64,000 nt of DNA from Filimonas effusa (GCF_004118675.1 NZ_SDHZ01000002.1:1426001-1490000); one strand, 5' to 3'. Counted from the first letter of the stretch, positions 43,293-52,718 are shown. The notes: generated by a model from the sequence alone, not told the origin. Numbers and translations are program-made.

Positions 43293-45473
43293 CTAAGGGT
43301 GAATGGTTAGCTCCGCTTCTACTGTTGCAGGGCTGCCCAGTTCTTTGCTTCTGGCACCGGGCTGGGAGCCGCCTATGATAATTCTTGCTTTCCCGGGAGG
43401 CGCCACCGCCTCGCCTGCATCGTTTATGATGTAGTACATTTCGGAAGGCATGCTAAAAGATACTTTCTGAGAAGCTCCTGGTTCCAGAGTTATTCTTTTA
43501 CAATCTTTCAACGAAAGCAGCGGAGCATTATCCGGTTTGCTTTCATGCGACACATAGAGCTGAACAATTTCATCGGACTTTTTAGTTCCCGTGTTGGTAA
43601 CGGTAGCCGAGGCCGAAAGGAACGCTTTTTTGCCGTGGTAGGTCCATGACAGCTTTATGTCTTTGTATGAGAATGTAGTATAACTAAGTCCGAAGCCAAA
43701 CGGATACATGGGCTCTGCTTTCATGAAGCGATAAGTTCTGCCCTGCATATCGTAATTTTCATAAGGCGGCAACTGGTCGAGCGATTTAGGGAAGGTAACG
43801 GGCAGTTTGCCTGAAGGGGATGTTTTCCCGAAAATAATATCGGCAACTGCATTACCACCTTCTTCACCAGGATACCATACCATGAGAACTGCATCGGCAA
43901 TTGCGTGCACTTCGGCGAGGTTCATGGGGCTTCCACCTGTAATCACTGCTATTACGGGGTGCTGGTTATCTTTTTTCAGTTTCTTCAGGTAATCGATCTG
44001 GGTTGCAGGGATGTTATAATCGAGCCTGTCGCCGAATGTGGGAGATGCGATAGATTCGCCTTCTTCACCTTCGAGCAATCCTGAGATACCCATTACCATG
44101 ATGGTTGCATCGGAGGCATGTGCTTCGTTGCTGGCCCAATCGGCCGTATTGGTGTTAGGCTGAACGAGCATACATCCGGGGCGGTATTGCAACTGGCTGC
44201 CGGGGGCCACCTGTGCTGCCAATCCTTCGAGAACAGTGACCATACTGGAACTGATACCGTAGTAGTTACCAAGCAGCACATCGATATTGGCGGCACCGGG
44301 GCCTGTTACAAAATATTTGGACAGGTTATTTTTCAGGGGCAGTGCTCCATTGTTTTTAAGCAGCACAATAGATTTTACTGCAGCTTCCCGTGCCAAGGCC
44401 CGGTGTGCGGCACTATTGATGATGTTTGTACCGAGTTTATTAAAATGATTGTCTGCAGCGTCGTCAAACATCCCCAGGCGGAACCTGGTTTTGAGGGCTA
44501 CGATGAGGGCGGAGTCTATTTCCTGTTCTGTGATAAGTTTTTGCTTTACTGCTTCTATGAGAGCGGGGAACTCATCGCCGCAATTGATATTTACGCCACG
44601 TTTTACGGCAAGGGCTGAGGCTTCTGCGCTGTTCTTTACCACTTTGTGCCCGGAGTAAAAGTCGGCGATAGCCCAGCAGTCGCTCACCACATGTCCTTTA
44701 AAGTTCCATTCTTTTCTAAGAACATCCTGGAGCAGGAAGGTATTACCGCAGCAAGGTTCTCCATTGGTAGCGTTGTAGGCGCACATCACGGCTTCGACAC
44801 CTGCATCGACGAGGGCTTTAAAGGCGGGGAGGTAAGTTTCGCGAAGATCTTTTGGAGAAGCCACGGCATTGAATTCATGGCGCAGGCGTTCGGGTCCGCT
44901 ATGAACGGCATAATGTTTTGCACATGCCGCCACTTTAAGGTAGCGGGGATCGTTTCCCTGCAGGCCTTTAACGAATGCTACACCCATTTTGCTTGTGAGA
45001 ATGGGGTCTTCGCCATAGGTTTCCTGTCCTCTTCCCCAACGGGGGTCGCGAAAGATATTAATGTTAGGCGTCCAGAAGGTAAGGCCTCCATACTTCATAT
45101 AATGGTTCTGCGCCACAGCAGCGTTGTACATAGCGCGCGCTTCATCGGAGATGACGTCGGCTACCCGAAAAGCGAGAGCGCTGTCGAAAGACGCTGCCAG
45201 TCCGATCGCCTGGGGGAAAACAGTTGCGACGCCGGAGCGTGCAACACCGTGCAAGCCCTCATTCCACCAATTATAGGCGGTGATCTGCAGCCTGGGGATG
45301 GCCGGGCTGTTATACATCATCTGGCCCACCTTTTCTTCGAGCGTCATTCTTGCGACGAGATCTTCCACTCTTTGTTCCATTGGCAGGGAGGCGTTGCGGA
45401 AGGGCAGCTTTTGCTGTGCCTGGGCGAAGAGACCTAAGGAAGCAAAAGCCAGCGACATCAATCCTTTCATCAT
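43293..45473 (-). CDS. Glycoside hydrolase family 3 beta-glycosidase, probable beta-xylosidase
   Basis: About 726 residues from the ATG pair giving MMKGLMSLAFASLGLFAQAQ, a signal peptide. The longer frame adds 18 residues. GH3 features in order: LPMEQRVEDLVARMTLEEKVGQM, WWNEGLHGVARSG, FWTPNINIFRDPRWGRGQETYGEDP, KHYAVHSGPERLRHEF, and KGHVVSDCWAIADFY with the catalytic Asp. The second domain has SIVLLKNNGALPL, and the C-terminal fibronectin III-like domain has YPFGFGLSYTTFSY. It releases terminal sugars from short glycans in the periplasm or outside. Proximity to xylose genes and a LacI regulator suggests xylo-oligosaccharides, but beta-glucosidase activity is possible. Confidence 0.92.
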   Translation of the reverse strand: MMKGLMSLAFASLGLFAQAQQKLPFRNASLPMEQRVEDLVARMTLEEKVGQMMYNSPAIPRLQITAYNWWNEGLHGVARSGVATVFPQAIGLAASFDSALAFRVADVISDEARAMYNAAVAQNHYMKYGGLTFWTPNINIFRDPRWGRGQETYGEDPILTSKMGVAFVKGLQGNDPRYLKVAACAKHYAVHSGPERLRHEFNAVASPKDLRETYLPAFKALVDAGVEAVMCAYNATNGEPCCGNTFLLQDVLRKEWNFKGHVVSDCWAIADFYSGHKVVKNSAEASALAVKRGVNINCGDEFPALIEAVKQKLITEQEIDSALIVALKTRFRLGMFDDAADNHFNKLGTNIINSAAHRALAREAAVKSIVLLKNNGALPLKNNLSKYFVTGPGAANIDVLLGNYYGISSSMVTVLEGLAAQVAPGSQLQYRPGCMLVQPNTNTADWASNEAHASDATIMVMGISGLLEGEEGESIASPTFGDRLDYNIPATQIDYLKKLKKDNQHPVIAVITGGSPMNLAEVHAIADAVLMVWYPGEEGGNAVADIIFGKTSPSGKLPVTFPKSLDQLPPYENYDMQGRTYRFMKAEPMYPFGFGLSYTTFSYKDIKLSWTYHGKKAFLSASATVTNTGTKKSDEIVQLYVSHESKPDNAPLLSLKDCKRITLEPGASQKVSFSMPSEMYYIINDAGEAVAPPGKARIIIGGSQPGARSKELGSPATVEAELTIHP

Positions 45474-45624
45474 ATGACAGGGATTTAGTAATTGATAAGA
45501 TTGTTCGAGTGCGCCGGCTTGGGCCATAGCAATATTGGGAAGAACAAGTATAACATAGCAATCGCTTTTAGGACCGGTATCTATTTTACCGATGCAGAAG
45601 CAATATCGTAATTAATTCCGAAAT

Positions 45625-45638
45625 TGTAACCGATTACA
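45625..45638. promoter_or_regulatory. LacI-family operator-like site O1
   Basis: TGTAACCGATTACA is a near-perfect CG-centred palindrome of the kind bound by LacI/PurR-family repressors. It lies between the divergent GH3 and LacI genes. Confidence 0.6.
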
Positions 45639-45684
45639 TAATTATTTTATAAAAATTCTGATAACCCGGGTAATTTTAGATACG

Positions 45685-45694
45685 CAACCGATTG
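45685..45694. promoter_or_regulatory. LacI-family operator-like site O2
   Basis: CAACCGATTG shares the AACCGATT core with O1. It lies just upstream of AATCTTTG (45704-45711), a near match to the -7 box of the LacI gene, so binding there would block transcription (autoregulation, inferred). Confidence 0.5.
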
Positions 45695-45746
45695 TTTTTT
45701 AGTAATCTTTGCACTGAAAGGATCGGGAGAAAAAATCTGACAAGCT

Positions 45747-46793
45747 ATGCATCCACCGAAAGAAGTTACGATTTATGATCTGGCCAAGACATTAAATATT
45801 TCTGCGGCTACTGTAAGCAGGGGATTAAAGGATCATCCTGCGATAAGCAAAACTACGCGGAAACGGATACAGGAGGCGGCCAAAGCTATGGGTTACCGCT
45901 CAAACAATTTCGCCAGCAACTTAAGGACGCAGAAAACAAACACGATAGGTGTTATTATACACGAGCTGAACAGCCATTTTATTACATCCGTTCTGGCGGG
46001 TATAGAGAAAGTGACTACAGCTGCGGGTTATGACATCATTATAGGGCATTCGTCGGAAACTTATAAAAAAGAGGTTGCCAATGCACTGAACCTGTTTCAT
46101 AAGCGTGTGGACGGCTTGATAGCGTCACTGGCTTATGATACGGAAAGCCTGGAACATTATACACCTTTTACCCAAAAGCATATTCCGGTATTGTTTTTCG
46201 ACAGGGTAGAGCCTAATAGCCCGGGAACCAAGGTTGTCATCGATAACTTCAAAGCCGGTTACGATGCCGCGCAGCACCTGATAGAGCAAGGCTGCAAGCG
46301 GATAGTACATATAACCGGTAACCTGAAACGTAATGTGTACCAGGACCGTTTGATTGGCTACCGGCAGGCGCTGGTGGATCATAAGCTACCTGCGGATGCG
46401 GAGCTGGTAATAGAGAATGACCTGAGTGAAGCAGCCAGTATGGAAGCCGCCGACCAGATATTAGCCATGAAACAGCGGCCCGACGGGGTGTTTGTAAGTA
46501 ATGATTTCTGCGCTGTTGTTTGTATGCAGGCATTGAAGGAGAGAGGCATCCGTATTCCTGAGGATATTGCATTTGTAGGTTTCAATAATGACGTTATTGC
46601 GCGACTAGCAGAGCCGCAGCTCACTACAGTCAACTATAACGGAACAGAGATGGGGGAAATAGTAGCTACCCATCTTATCAATCATTTAAAAGGCAAGACC
46701 AATATTGCACATACAAGCACTGTAGTCATTAAATCGGACCTGATCATACGAGCGTCTTCTTTGCGGAAAGAGAAGAAGAAAGGGAGGAAATAA
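45747..46793 (+). CDS. LacI-family transcriptional regulator
   Basis: 348 residues. The HTH is EVTIYDLAKTLNISAATVSRGLKDHPAISKTTRKRIQEAAKAMGYRSNNFASNLR (about 6-60), with the hinge helix at its end. A periplasmic-binding-protein-like sugar domain follows (TIGVIIHELNSHFITSVLAGIEKV, RVDGLIASLAYD, PVLFFDRVEP, VFVSNDFCAVVCMQALKERGIRIPEDIAFVGFNND). It is divergent from the GH3 gene and downstream in position from the xyl operon, so it is probably a xylose- or xylo-oligosaccharide-responsive repressor. CG-centred sites stand in its promoter region and one more copy (46814-46823) just after its stop. The effector is inferred only. Confidence 0.93.
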   Translation: MHPPKEVTIYDLAKTLNISAATVSRGLKDHPAISKTTRKRIQEAAKAMGYRSNNFASNLRTQKTNTIGVIIHELNSHFITSVLAGIEKVTTAAGYDIIIGHSSETYKKEVANALNLFHKRVDGLIASLAYDTESLEHYTPFTQKHIPVLFFDRVEPNSPGTKVVIDNFKAGYDAAQHLIEQGCKRIVHITGNLKRNVYQDRLIGYRQALVDHKLPADAELVIENDLSEAASMEAADQILAMKQRPDGVFVSNDFCAVVCMQALKERGIRIPEDIAFVGFNNDVIARLAEPQLTTVNYNGTEMGEIVATHLINHLKGKTNIAHTSTVVIKSDLIIRASSLRKEKKKGRK

Positions 46794-47162
46794 GCCATTT
46801 CAGCGACAAATTTCAACCGATTGCAGCCCATTTTTTTCATTTTTCCGGAAAAAAGTACAGAAGTCGCTGCAATCAATGCAACAGTGCAGTTAGTAAAACC
46901 GAACAGCGGATACTGATGGCGGCTCTATTTCAATGGTCGCAGGGCTTTGGCTGACTTACACCGCCAGAGCGCAGGCGTGTTTTGTTGCATACTGCCGCTC
47001 TCAAGCCATAGCTTTACAGCTCCGCCTCTTCAAAGCAAGCAGGACGGCGCTCATCCACTCCGAGGCCTTATCTTTCCTATTGCCAGGCACTATTAACTCA
47101 ATCCCGAAGGGCGGTAATAAAGCTTTTTATTCATTCGGTAAAAGGCTTACCACTTCAGGCGG
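46794..47162. other. Intergenic region with a further CAACCGATTG copy
   Basis: No convincing gene. A 77-codon plus-strand frame (46933-47166) has no domain and runs into the helicase gene end. CAACCGATTG at 46814-46823 is identical to O2 in the LacI promoter. No clear terminator was seen. Confidence 0.4.
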
Positions 47163-50030
47163 TTAACTAAACAGGAAGGCCACATCATCCCTCGTCAGCT
47201 TTTTGACAAAGCCGGCGTCTTCTCCTACCAGTTCATCGGCCAGGGCCTGCTTTTTGGCCTGGAGCTGAAGGATCTTTTCTTCTACGCTATCCTTACAGAT
47301 CATTTTATAGGCAAAGATCTTCTTTGTTTGCCCAATACGATGCGCCCTGTCGATGGCCTGCTGTTCGGCGGCAGGGTTCCACCAGGGATCTACCAGATAT
47401 ACGTAATCGGCTGCGGTAAGATTAAGTCCTACCCCTCCTGCTTTCAGGGAGATAAGGAATACTTTGACATCGCTGTCTTGGGCCTGGAAGCGTGCTACTT
47501 CCTGTTTACGTTGTTCCAGCGAGGTACTGCCATCGAGGTAACAGTAGCCAATACCTGCCAGTTCCAGTTCCTTGCGGACGAGGTGCAGCATTTCGGTAAA
47601 CTGGGAAAAGACGAGCAGTTTATGATCACCTGTATTCTCTTCTATTTCGCGGAGCAGTTCATCTGTTTTTACGGAGGCGATGATGTGTTTGGTATTGTCT
47701 TTTAATAAAAGCGGGTGGTCGCAGATCTGGCGCAGTTTAAGGAGTCCTTCCATGACGTAGAAGCCTGCTTTTGATATACCTTCTTCATCGATCCTTTTCA
47801 ACAGTGCATCGCGGTAATAGTTCTTATGTTCATCGTACATGGCGCGCTGGTCGGCGTTCATTGTACACCAGAGGATCATTTCCGTTTTATCGGGCAGATC
47901 GGTAGCCACCTGCTCTTTTGTACGGCGCAGGATGAACGGATAGATCAGTTTCCGTAAGCGGGCAGCTTTATCCTTGTCTCCGTTTTTATCGATGGGGTGT
48001 GCGAATTCCCTTTTGAAGAACTCTTTACCTCCAAGCAGGCCGGGGTTCACAAAGTGAAACTGGGCGAACAGGTCGAATGTATTATTCTGAACAGGGGTAC
48101 CACTAAGGATAAGCCTGTTTTTAGCCTGCAGTTCATAGACAGCTTTGGTTACCTGGGCGTCGGGATTTTTAATAGTCTGGCTTTCGTCGAGGATAACATA
48201 GTTCCAGGCGAAAGCTCTCAGGTGTTCGAGATCGTTTCTAACGACGCCGTAGCTGGTAAGGACTACGTCGGCTGCCTGAAATTGTTCATCGGTGAAATCG
48301 CGTTGCTGGCCATAATGCAGCAGGTAAGTAAGCGAGGGGCAGAACTTCTGGATCTCCGCCTCCCAGTTGAAGATGAGGGAAGTGGGGCAAACCACCAGTT
48401 GCGTACTGCCGGAATATTTTTCTTTCAGGTGCTGGATGAAAGTAATAGTTTGAAGCGTTTTACCGAGGCCCATGTCATCTGCCAGGCAGCCACCCCACCC
48501 CAGTTCGTCGAGGCATTGCATCCAGCGAAATCCTTCCATCTGGTAGGGACGCAGGCTGGCGTTCATTTCGGCGGAGGGTTGTTTGGTAATGACTTCGTTA
48601 TAATGCAGCAGGCGATGTTTCTTATCGGCTATTTCCTGTTGCAGTTTCTTATCAGTTATTTCGGCCTGGAGGTCGTCGAGTACAGAGTAGTGCAGTTTAC
48701 TTACCTGTAACCTGCCTTTGTTTTCATTTCCTACTTTAAAGAGCATTCCGTACTGGGTAAACCATTCCTGCGGGATCATACCGAGGGTACCGTCTTTGAG
48801 CACAATAGCGTCCTGGTTGTGCAGGATGGCTTTACGGATGTCTTTGAGCGGCACTTCCTGGTCGCCCCAGAAGACTTTTACTTTAAGATCGAACCAATCG
48901 ATATTGGCGCGGGCTTCAATTTCAACACGGGGTTTACCCGTATTATATTTAAAGCGCTGGAGTTGTTGCAGGCCATAAACGGCGAAGCCGGCATCCTGCA
49001 GTTGCTGGTTCATTTTGAGGAACCATTTATCTTTCATGACCTCATCGAAGGGCATGTAGTAGTATCGGTTGTTGCGCTGGTTTTTGAATTTAGGATGGAG
49101 GCTGCGTAGTTGTTCGTAGGCTTCCTTTTCAAGCGGTTTATTGCGCCTGATAACGGTGAGCAGGTTATTGGCATCGTGGAAATACTCCTTATCCTCATCG
49201 TAGTCGACCAGTACATCGTCGTACATAAACTGCGGCTGGACCATGAGGTACTGGCTGCTGAATTCGCTAAGCATGACCCTGGTTTGCGGTTCGGGGCTGG
49301 TAACTTCGAATTGGAGACCTTCGGAGCATTGCAGCGGATATTGCTGTTGCAGGGGAACCAGGAAGCTATTCACCACATCGTTCTTATCGCGTGCGGGAAA
49401 GCGCAGTTCCCCTTTTTTGAACATATCGAGAACGGAGACGTCATCGGGTTTAGCAGGGAGATGCAGCACATCGTCCATGAAGAAGAAAAGCGATTTGAAC
49501 AGGTGTACCCTTGCCGGGGTTTGTTCTGCCATGGTGTGGGCATTCATCGTGATGGTGATGAAGTTGTCGTCTTTAATGGCGTTAAACTGCAGATGAACGG
49601 GGAGAGAGCTGATACGCAGCGGCCGCACGTTGTTGTCGGAGAAGTTGCCCTCGCGCAGTACATAGAGGGGATACTGTGCGTTGGTGATAAAAGGCCAGAT
49701 CTGGTGAAGAAGAGACAGGTAGTGCGCGCGCAGGCGTGGGATGTCTTTTTCGTTCAGCATGAGCCAGGGCTGTGCGTGGTTTTTCAGGTAGCTGCTACCG
49801 GTACCGATCATGTATTCGAAGAGGCGGCCATCGGAAAAGCCTACCAGCAGGTCGAAGAGATTATCGGCCAGGGGTTTGAGCCAGGGCCAATGTTCCTGAT
49901 CATCGATAAGCAGCTTGCTAAAGCGTTTCCTGTTTTTTTCCTGTTGAATCAGGATTGGTTCCAATGTAAACCCTATATGCTTGTTGGTAGTAAGGTTAAA
50001 AAGGAAACCAATTTCTTCAGTTCTATCCAT
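47163..50030 (-). CDS. SNF2-family DEAD/DEAH helicase
   Basis: 955 residues from the ATG giving MDRTEEIGFLF; the longer frame adds 23 residues. The N-terminal 480 residues are a bacterial-specific region. The SNF2 core shows motif I DDMGLGKTLQTITFIQHL, motif II ILDESQTIKNP, motif III LILSGTPVQNN, and the second lobe (LLVFSQFTEMLHLVRKEL, YLDGSTSLEQRK, FLISLKAGGVGLNLTAADYV). Motif VI is QQAIDRAHRIGQTKKIFAYKMI. Such proteins are ATP-driven DNA translocases related to RapA/HepA-type remodelers. The bacterial cellular role is poorly known. No restriction or methylase partner is next to it, so it does not look like part of a defence system. Confidence 0.93.
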   Translation of the reverse strand: MDRTEEIGFLFNLTTNKHIGFTLEPILIQQEKNRKRFSKLLIDDQEHWPWLKPLADNLFDLLVGFSDGRLFEYMIGTGSSYLKNHAQPWLMLNEKDIPRLRAHYLSLLHQIWPFITNAQYPLYVLREGNFSDNNVRPLRISSLPVHLQFNAIKDDNFITITMNAHTMAEQTPARVHLFKSLFFFMDDVLHLPAKPDDVSVLDMFKKGELRFPARDKNDVVNSFLVPLQQQYPLQCSEGLQFEVTSPEPQTRVMLSEFSSQYLMVQPQFMYDDVLVDYDEDKEYFHDANNLLTVIRRNKPLEKEAYEQLRSLHPKFKNQRNNRYYYMPFDEVMKDKWFLKMNQQLQDAGFAVYGLQQLQRFKYNTGKPRVEIEARANIDWFDLKVKVFWGDQEVPLKDIRKAILHNQDAIVLKDGTLGMIPQEWFTQYGMLFKVGNENKGRLQVSKLHYSVLDDLQAEITDKKLQQEIADKKHRLLHYNEVITKQPSAEMNASLRPYQMEGFRWMQCLDELGWGGCLADDMGLGKTLQTITFIQHLKEKYSGSTQLVVCPTSLIFNWEAEIQKFCPSLTYLLHYGQQRDFTDEQFQAADVVLTSYGVVRNDLEHLRAFAWNYVILDESQTIKNPDAQVTKAVYELQAKNRLILSGTPVQNNTFDLFAQFHFVNPGLLGGKEFFKREFAHPIDKNGDKDKAARLRKLIYPFILRRTKEQVATDLPDKTEMILWCTMNADQRAMYDEHKNYYRDALLKRIDEEGISKAGFYVMEGLLKLRQICDHPLLLKDNTKHIIASVKTDELLREIEENTGDHKLLVFSQFTEMLHLVRKELELAGIGYCYLDGSTSLEQRKQEVARFQAQDSDVKVFLISLKAGGVGLNLTAADYVYLVDPWWNPAAEQQAIDRAHRIGQTKKIFAYKMICKDSVEEKILQLQAKKQALADELVGEDAGFVKKLTRDDVAFLFS

Positions 50031-50091
50031 TAAAGTCACCGTTAAACGGCGGCAAATTAAATTCTTACGGTGTAAGACTGAAAATTTTATT

Positions 50092-50460
50092 TCACACAAT
50101 ATCTTTTCCGAAAGGCATCATGGAGACTTCGAGGAGTTTAAAGTGTTGTTTTCCAAAAGGGATACCTATGATGGTAATATAGAGGAGCAGTCCAAAGAAA
50201 AGGTGTGTAAGAGCTGTATACCAACCTCCGCAAAGCAGCCAGATGATATTACATACGGAAGTGAGGCAGCCGTTTTGGGTTTCGCGGTTTACAACCCTTG
50301 TACCGAAGGGCATTAATACAGCGGCGGCCAGTTTAAAGCATTGCAGGCCGAAAGGGATGCCTATGATGGTAAAGCAAAGGAGGATCCCGCCTATGAGATA
50401 GCCGAGTGCGGCGAAGAATCCGCCGAAGATGAGCCAGATAAGATTGCCTATTAAATTCAT
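50092..50460 (-). CDS. yccF: YccF-family (DUF307) membrane protein
   Basis: 122 residues with two copies of the YccF domain: GNLIWLIFGGFFAALGYLIGGILLCFTIIGIPFGLQCFKLA and CNIIWLLCGGWYTALTHLFFGLLLYITIIGIPFGKQHFKL. Each ends in the IIGIPFG signature. About four membrane helices. Inner-membrane location, function unknown. It lies 61 bases upstream of the helicase gene on the same strand and is divergent from the TPP-riboswitch unit. Confidence 0.92.
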   Translation of the reverse strand: MNLIGNLIWLIFGGFFAALGYLIGGILLCFTIIGIPFGLQCFKLAAAVLMPFGTRVVNRETQNGCLTSVCNIIWLLCGGWYTALTHLFFGLLLYITIIGIPFGKQHFKLLEVSMMPFGKDIV

Positions 50461-50524
50461 ACAAATGGTGTTAACAGGTAAAAGATACAGAGAATACGCT
50501 TTACTTTGCAGTTTATCATTATTA

Positions 50525-50603
50525 ACCCGGGGTGCTTTAGCTGAAAGGCTATGGCTGAGAAAAACCCGTTGAACCTGAACAGGGTAATTCCTGCGGAGGA
50601 AGT
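50525..50603 (+). promoter_or_regulatory. TPP (THI-box) riboswitch
   Basis: It shows the conserved thi-box parts in order: GGGGTGCT, GGCTGAGA, ACCCGTTGAACCTGA, CAGGGTAATTCCTGCG and GGAGGAA. The 3' part contains the purine-rich Shine-Dalgarno GGAGGA at 50595-50600, six bases before the ATG at 50607, so thiamine pyrophosphate binding should hide it and block translation of the transporter gene. Confidence 0.95.
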
Positions 50604-50606
50604 GCT

Positions 50607-51233
50607 ATGGATATTCAATACTGGTTATCGCTCTTTGCGGAGCAGGCGCAGCAAACGAGTGCTGTGGAATGGGTTGCTGTAATTTTTGGAGTAACGGAGG
50701 TATTACTTGCCCGGAGGAATCACATCCTGTTGTATCCTGCAGGGATTATAAGCACGGTGCTGATCGCTTATATCATGTTCGACTCAAAGTTGTATGCAGA
50801 GGCATTGCTCAACGCCTATTATTTAATCATGAGTGTTTATGGCTGGATACACTGGGCGAGGCGCCGCAATGAACCGGCACTACCTATTACGCATACCCAA
50901 GGAAAGGAGTGGGCGGTGGTTGTGTTGATTGCCGGCTTAGGATGGGCGGTGTTGTATGGCACATTAAGCCATTATACCGATGCGCATTATCCAACCTGGG
51001 ATGCATGGGTAAGTTCTACTGCCTGGGCAGGCATGTGGTTACTGGCCAGACGTAAGGTGGAGAACTGGCTGCTACTGAACCTGTCGAATTTATTTGCGGT
51101 GCCTTTGTTGTTTTACAAGGCATTGCCCATGATGGCCTGTCTTACTATTTTCCTGTTTATAATTGCTGTATTGGGTTATTTTGACTGGCGAAAGAAGGCT
51201 GTTAAAACTGTACGCAATCGAGAATTTTCCTAA
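50607..51233 (+). CDS. pnuT: PnuC-family transporter, probable thiamine transporter PnuT
   Basis: 208 residues, about seven membrane helices. The PnuC pattern is visible: WVAVIFGVTEVLLARRNHILLYPAGIISTVLIAYIMF, YAEALLNAYYLIMSVYGWIHW and WLLLNLSNLFAVPLLFYKALPMMACLTIFLF. PnuC proteins carry vitamin precursors by facilitated diffusion. The TPP riboswitch immediately upstream indicates thiamine rather than nicotinamide riboside, the case known as PnuT. The 3' end overlaps the convergent receiver gene by 32 bases. No other thiamine gene is in the window. Confidence 0.88.
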   Translation: MDIQYWLSLFAEQAQQTSAVEWVAVIFGVTEVLLARRNHILLYPAGIISTVLIAYIMFDSKLYAEALLNAYYLIMSVYGWIHWARRRNEPALPITHTQGKEWAVVVLIAGLGWAVLYGTLSHYTDAHYPTWDAWVSSTAWAGMWLLARRKVENWLLLNLSNLFAVPLLFYKALPMMACLTIFLFIIAVLGYFDWRKKAVKTVRNREFS

Positions 51234-51606
51234 GGCTATCCATCAACAGTGGTTTAACGATATAATCCTGGACTTCCGAGTATTGTTTAGCGCGATCGAT
51301 ATCGACCTGGCTGATGGAAGAGCTGATCATGTAGATCGTTACTTTACGGGGAAGGGAAGGCATCAGTTTGATGAATTCGTCGAGGAATTCCCAGCCGTCC
51401 ATTACGGGCATATTAATATCGACCATAATGATTTCAGGCAGGCCATGGGGGTCTTTCATTTTCTCGTGTAAGAATTGTAATGCCTCTTCGCCGTTTTTGA
51501 AAGTGATCACTTGCCGACAGAAGTCGTTACCCATAATCATTTTTTTTACGGCGAACACATATACCTGGTCATCATCAATAATACACGCTACTTCAGCTTT
51601 ACTCAT
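51202..51606 (-). CDS. Single-domain response regulator (receiver)
   Basis: 134 residues forming one CheY-like receiver: CIIDDDQVYVFAVKKMI (acidic pair), EIIMVDINMPVMDGWEFLDEF with phosphoacceptor Asp, YMISSSISQVDIDRAKQYSEVQDYIVKPL with the conserved Ser and Lys-Pro. No output domain, so it probably works by protein contact. It overlaps the kinase gene upstream by four bases, a clear pair, and overlaps pnuT at its 3' end. Confidence 0.92.
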   Translation of the reverse strand: MSKAEVACIIDDDQVYVFAVKKMIMGNDFCRQVITFKNGEEALQFLHEKMKDPHGLPEIIMVDINMPVMDGWEFLDEFIKLMPSLPRKVTIYMISSSISQVDIDRAKQYSEVQDYIVKPLLMDSLRKILDCVQF

Positions 51607-52718
51607 GTAATATATATTTTAAACGTAGCACCATTATTCACTTCGCTGGACACTTCAATTTTTCCTCCCATAGACTCCACCTGGTTTTTGACGATAAAGA
51701 GGCCGATGCCTTTTGCGTCTCTGTTTCCATGAAAGGTATTGTACATGCCAAAGAGTTTTTTACCGTAACGTTCGAGGTTAAGGCCTTTTCCGTTATCGGA
51801 AACACACAGGATCTTTTTACCGTCTATCTCTTCGAAGCTGATATTGACTATGAGCTGGCGATCGGGGTGACGGTACTTAATAGTATTAGACACAAGGTTA
51901 AGCAAAATGCTTTCGAGGTAAGCGGGGTTATAATCTATTTCAACGTTGTCCGGAACATTCACGTTGATGGTCACCTGGTGCAATGTGATTTCAGCAGCCA
52001 GGATGCCGGCGGTATTATTGATATATTCCAGCAGGTTTAATTTAATTTTCTGCTGCCCTATAGAAGACTGGATAGAAACAACCTCGTTCAGGTGAACAAT
52101 TGTTTCGCTCAGCAGCGAAGATACTTTTTTAAGATGTTGCATGAGCTCATTCTTTTCATCTTCGCTTTCGGCCTGATCTATCATATAGAGCAGCATCTCG
52201 AAATTGCCGGAGTGTGCTCTGAGATTATGGGAAACGATATGGGCGAAATTAACGAGCCTGTTATTTTGCTCACGTGCCAGTTCATTGGTATACCGCAGTT
52301 GCAGTTCTGTTTCTTTGCGACTGGTAATGTCTTCGATATGTGACACGAAGTGAACGGGGCGGCCAAGCCTATCTCTTACAAGGGATACGCTCAAGAGCAC
52401 CCAAATGATATTTCCATTTTTATGAAAGTATCTTTTTTCGATCTGGTAGTCGTTGATCTCTCCACGCAGGAGCTGGTGCGCGCAGTCCAGATCTTTAGCA
52501 AGATCATCGGGATGTGTTAATTCCTGGAAAGTTTTCTGGTGTAGTTCTACTTCTGTGTAGCCTGTCATTTCGCATAAGTTTCTGTTTACCTTCATCAGCT
52601 GGCCTTCGGTTGAAACCAGGGCCATGCCTATAGCCGAGTGTTCAAAGGCGCGTAGGAAACGCTCCTCGCTCGTTTTTAATTCGTCTATATAAATACTACT
52701 TTTCATCACTACGCCCAT
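51603..52718 (-). CDS. PAS-domain sensor histidine kinase
   Basis: 371 residues, no membrane helices. A PAS domain (about 17-135: RFLRAFEHSAIGMALVSTEGQLMKVNRNLCEMTGY, YFHKNGNIIWVLLSVSLVRD, FVSHIEDITSRKETE) is followed by a HisKA-like helix with FAHIVSHNLRAHSGNF giving the phosphorylated His, and a HATPase domain (LLNLVSNTIKYRHPDR, CVSDNGKGLNLERYG, KGIGLFIVKNQVESMGG). It is a cytoplasmic kinase, partner of the single receiver encoded four bases into its end. The first ATG and one four codons later (MKSSIYIDEL, base 52706) are both possible starts. Confidence 0.9.
   Translation of the reverse strand: MGVVMKSSIYIDELKTSEERFLRAFEHSAIGMALVSTEGQLMKVNRNLCEMTGYTEVELHQKTFQELTHPDDLAKDLDCAHQLLRGEINDYQIEKRYFHKNGNIIWVLLSVSLVRDRLGRPVHFVSHIEDITSRKETELQLRYTNELAREQNNRLVNFAHIVSHNLRAHSGNFEMLLYMIDQAESEDEKNELMQHLKKVSSLLSETIVHLNEVVSIQSSIGQQKIKLNLLEYINNTAGILAAEITLHQVTINVNVPDNVEIDYNPAYLESILLNLVSNTIKYRHPDRQLIVNISFEEIDGKKILCVSDNGKGLNLERYGKKLFGMYNTFHGNRDAKGIGLFIVKNQVESMGGKIEVSSEVNNGATFKIYIT

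Noticed and set aside
43157-43378. 73-codon plus-strand frame antisense to the small gene and GH3 end
   Set aside because: Irregular composition with no domain; it shadows genes on the other strand.
46933-47166. 77-codon plus-strand frame between LacI and the helicase gene
   Set aside because: No domain, low-quality sequence and it overlaps the end of the helicase gene.
47163-50030. The SNF2 helicase as part of a defence system
   Set aside because: No methylase, nuclease or PLD partner adjoins it; the neighbours are YccF and a transporter, so it looks like a stand-alone helicase.
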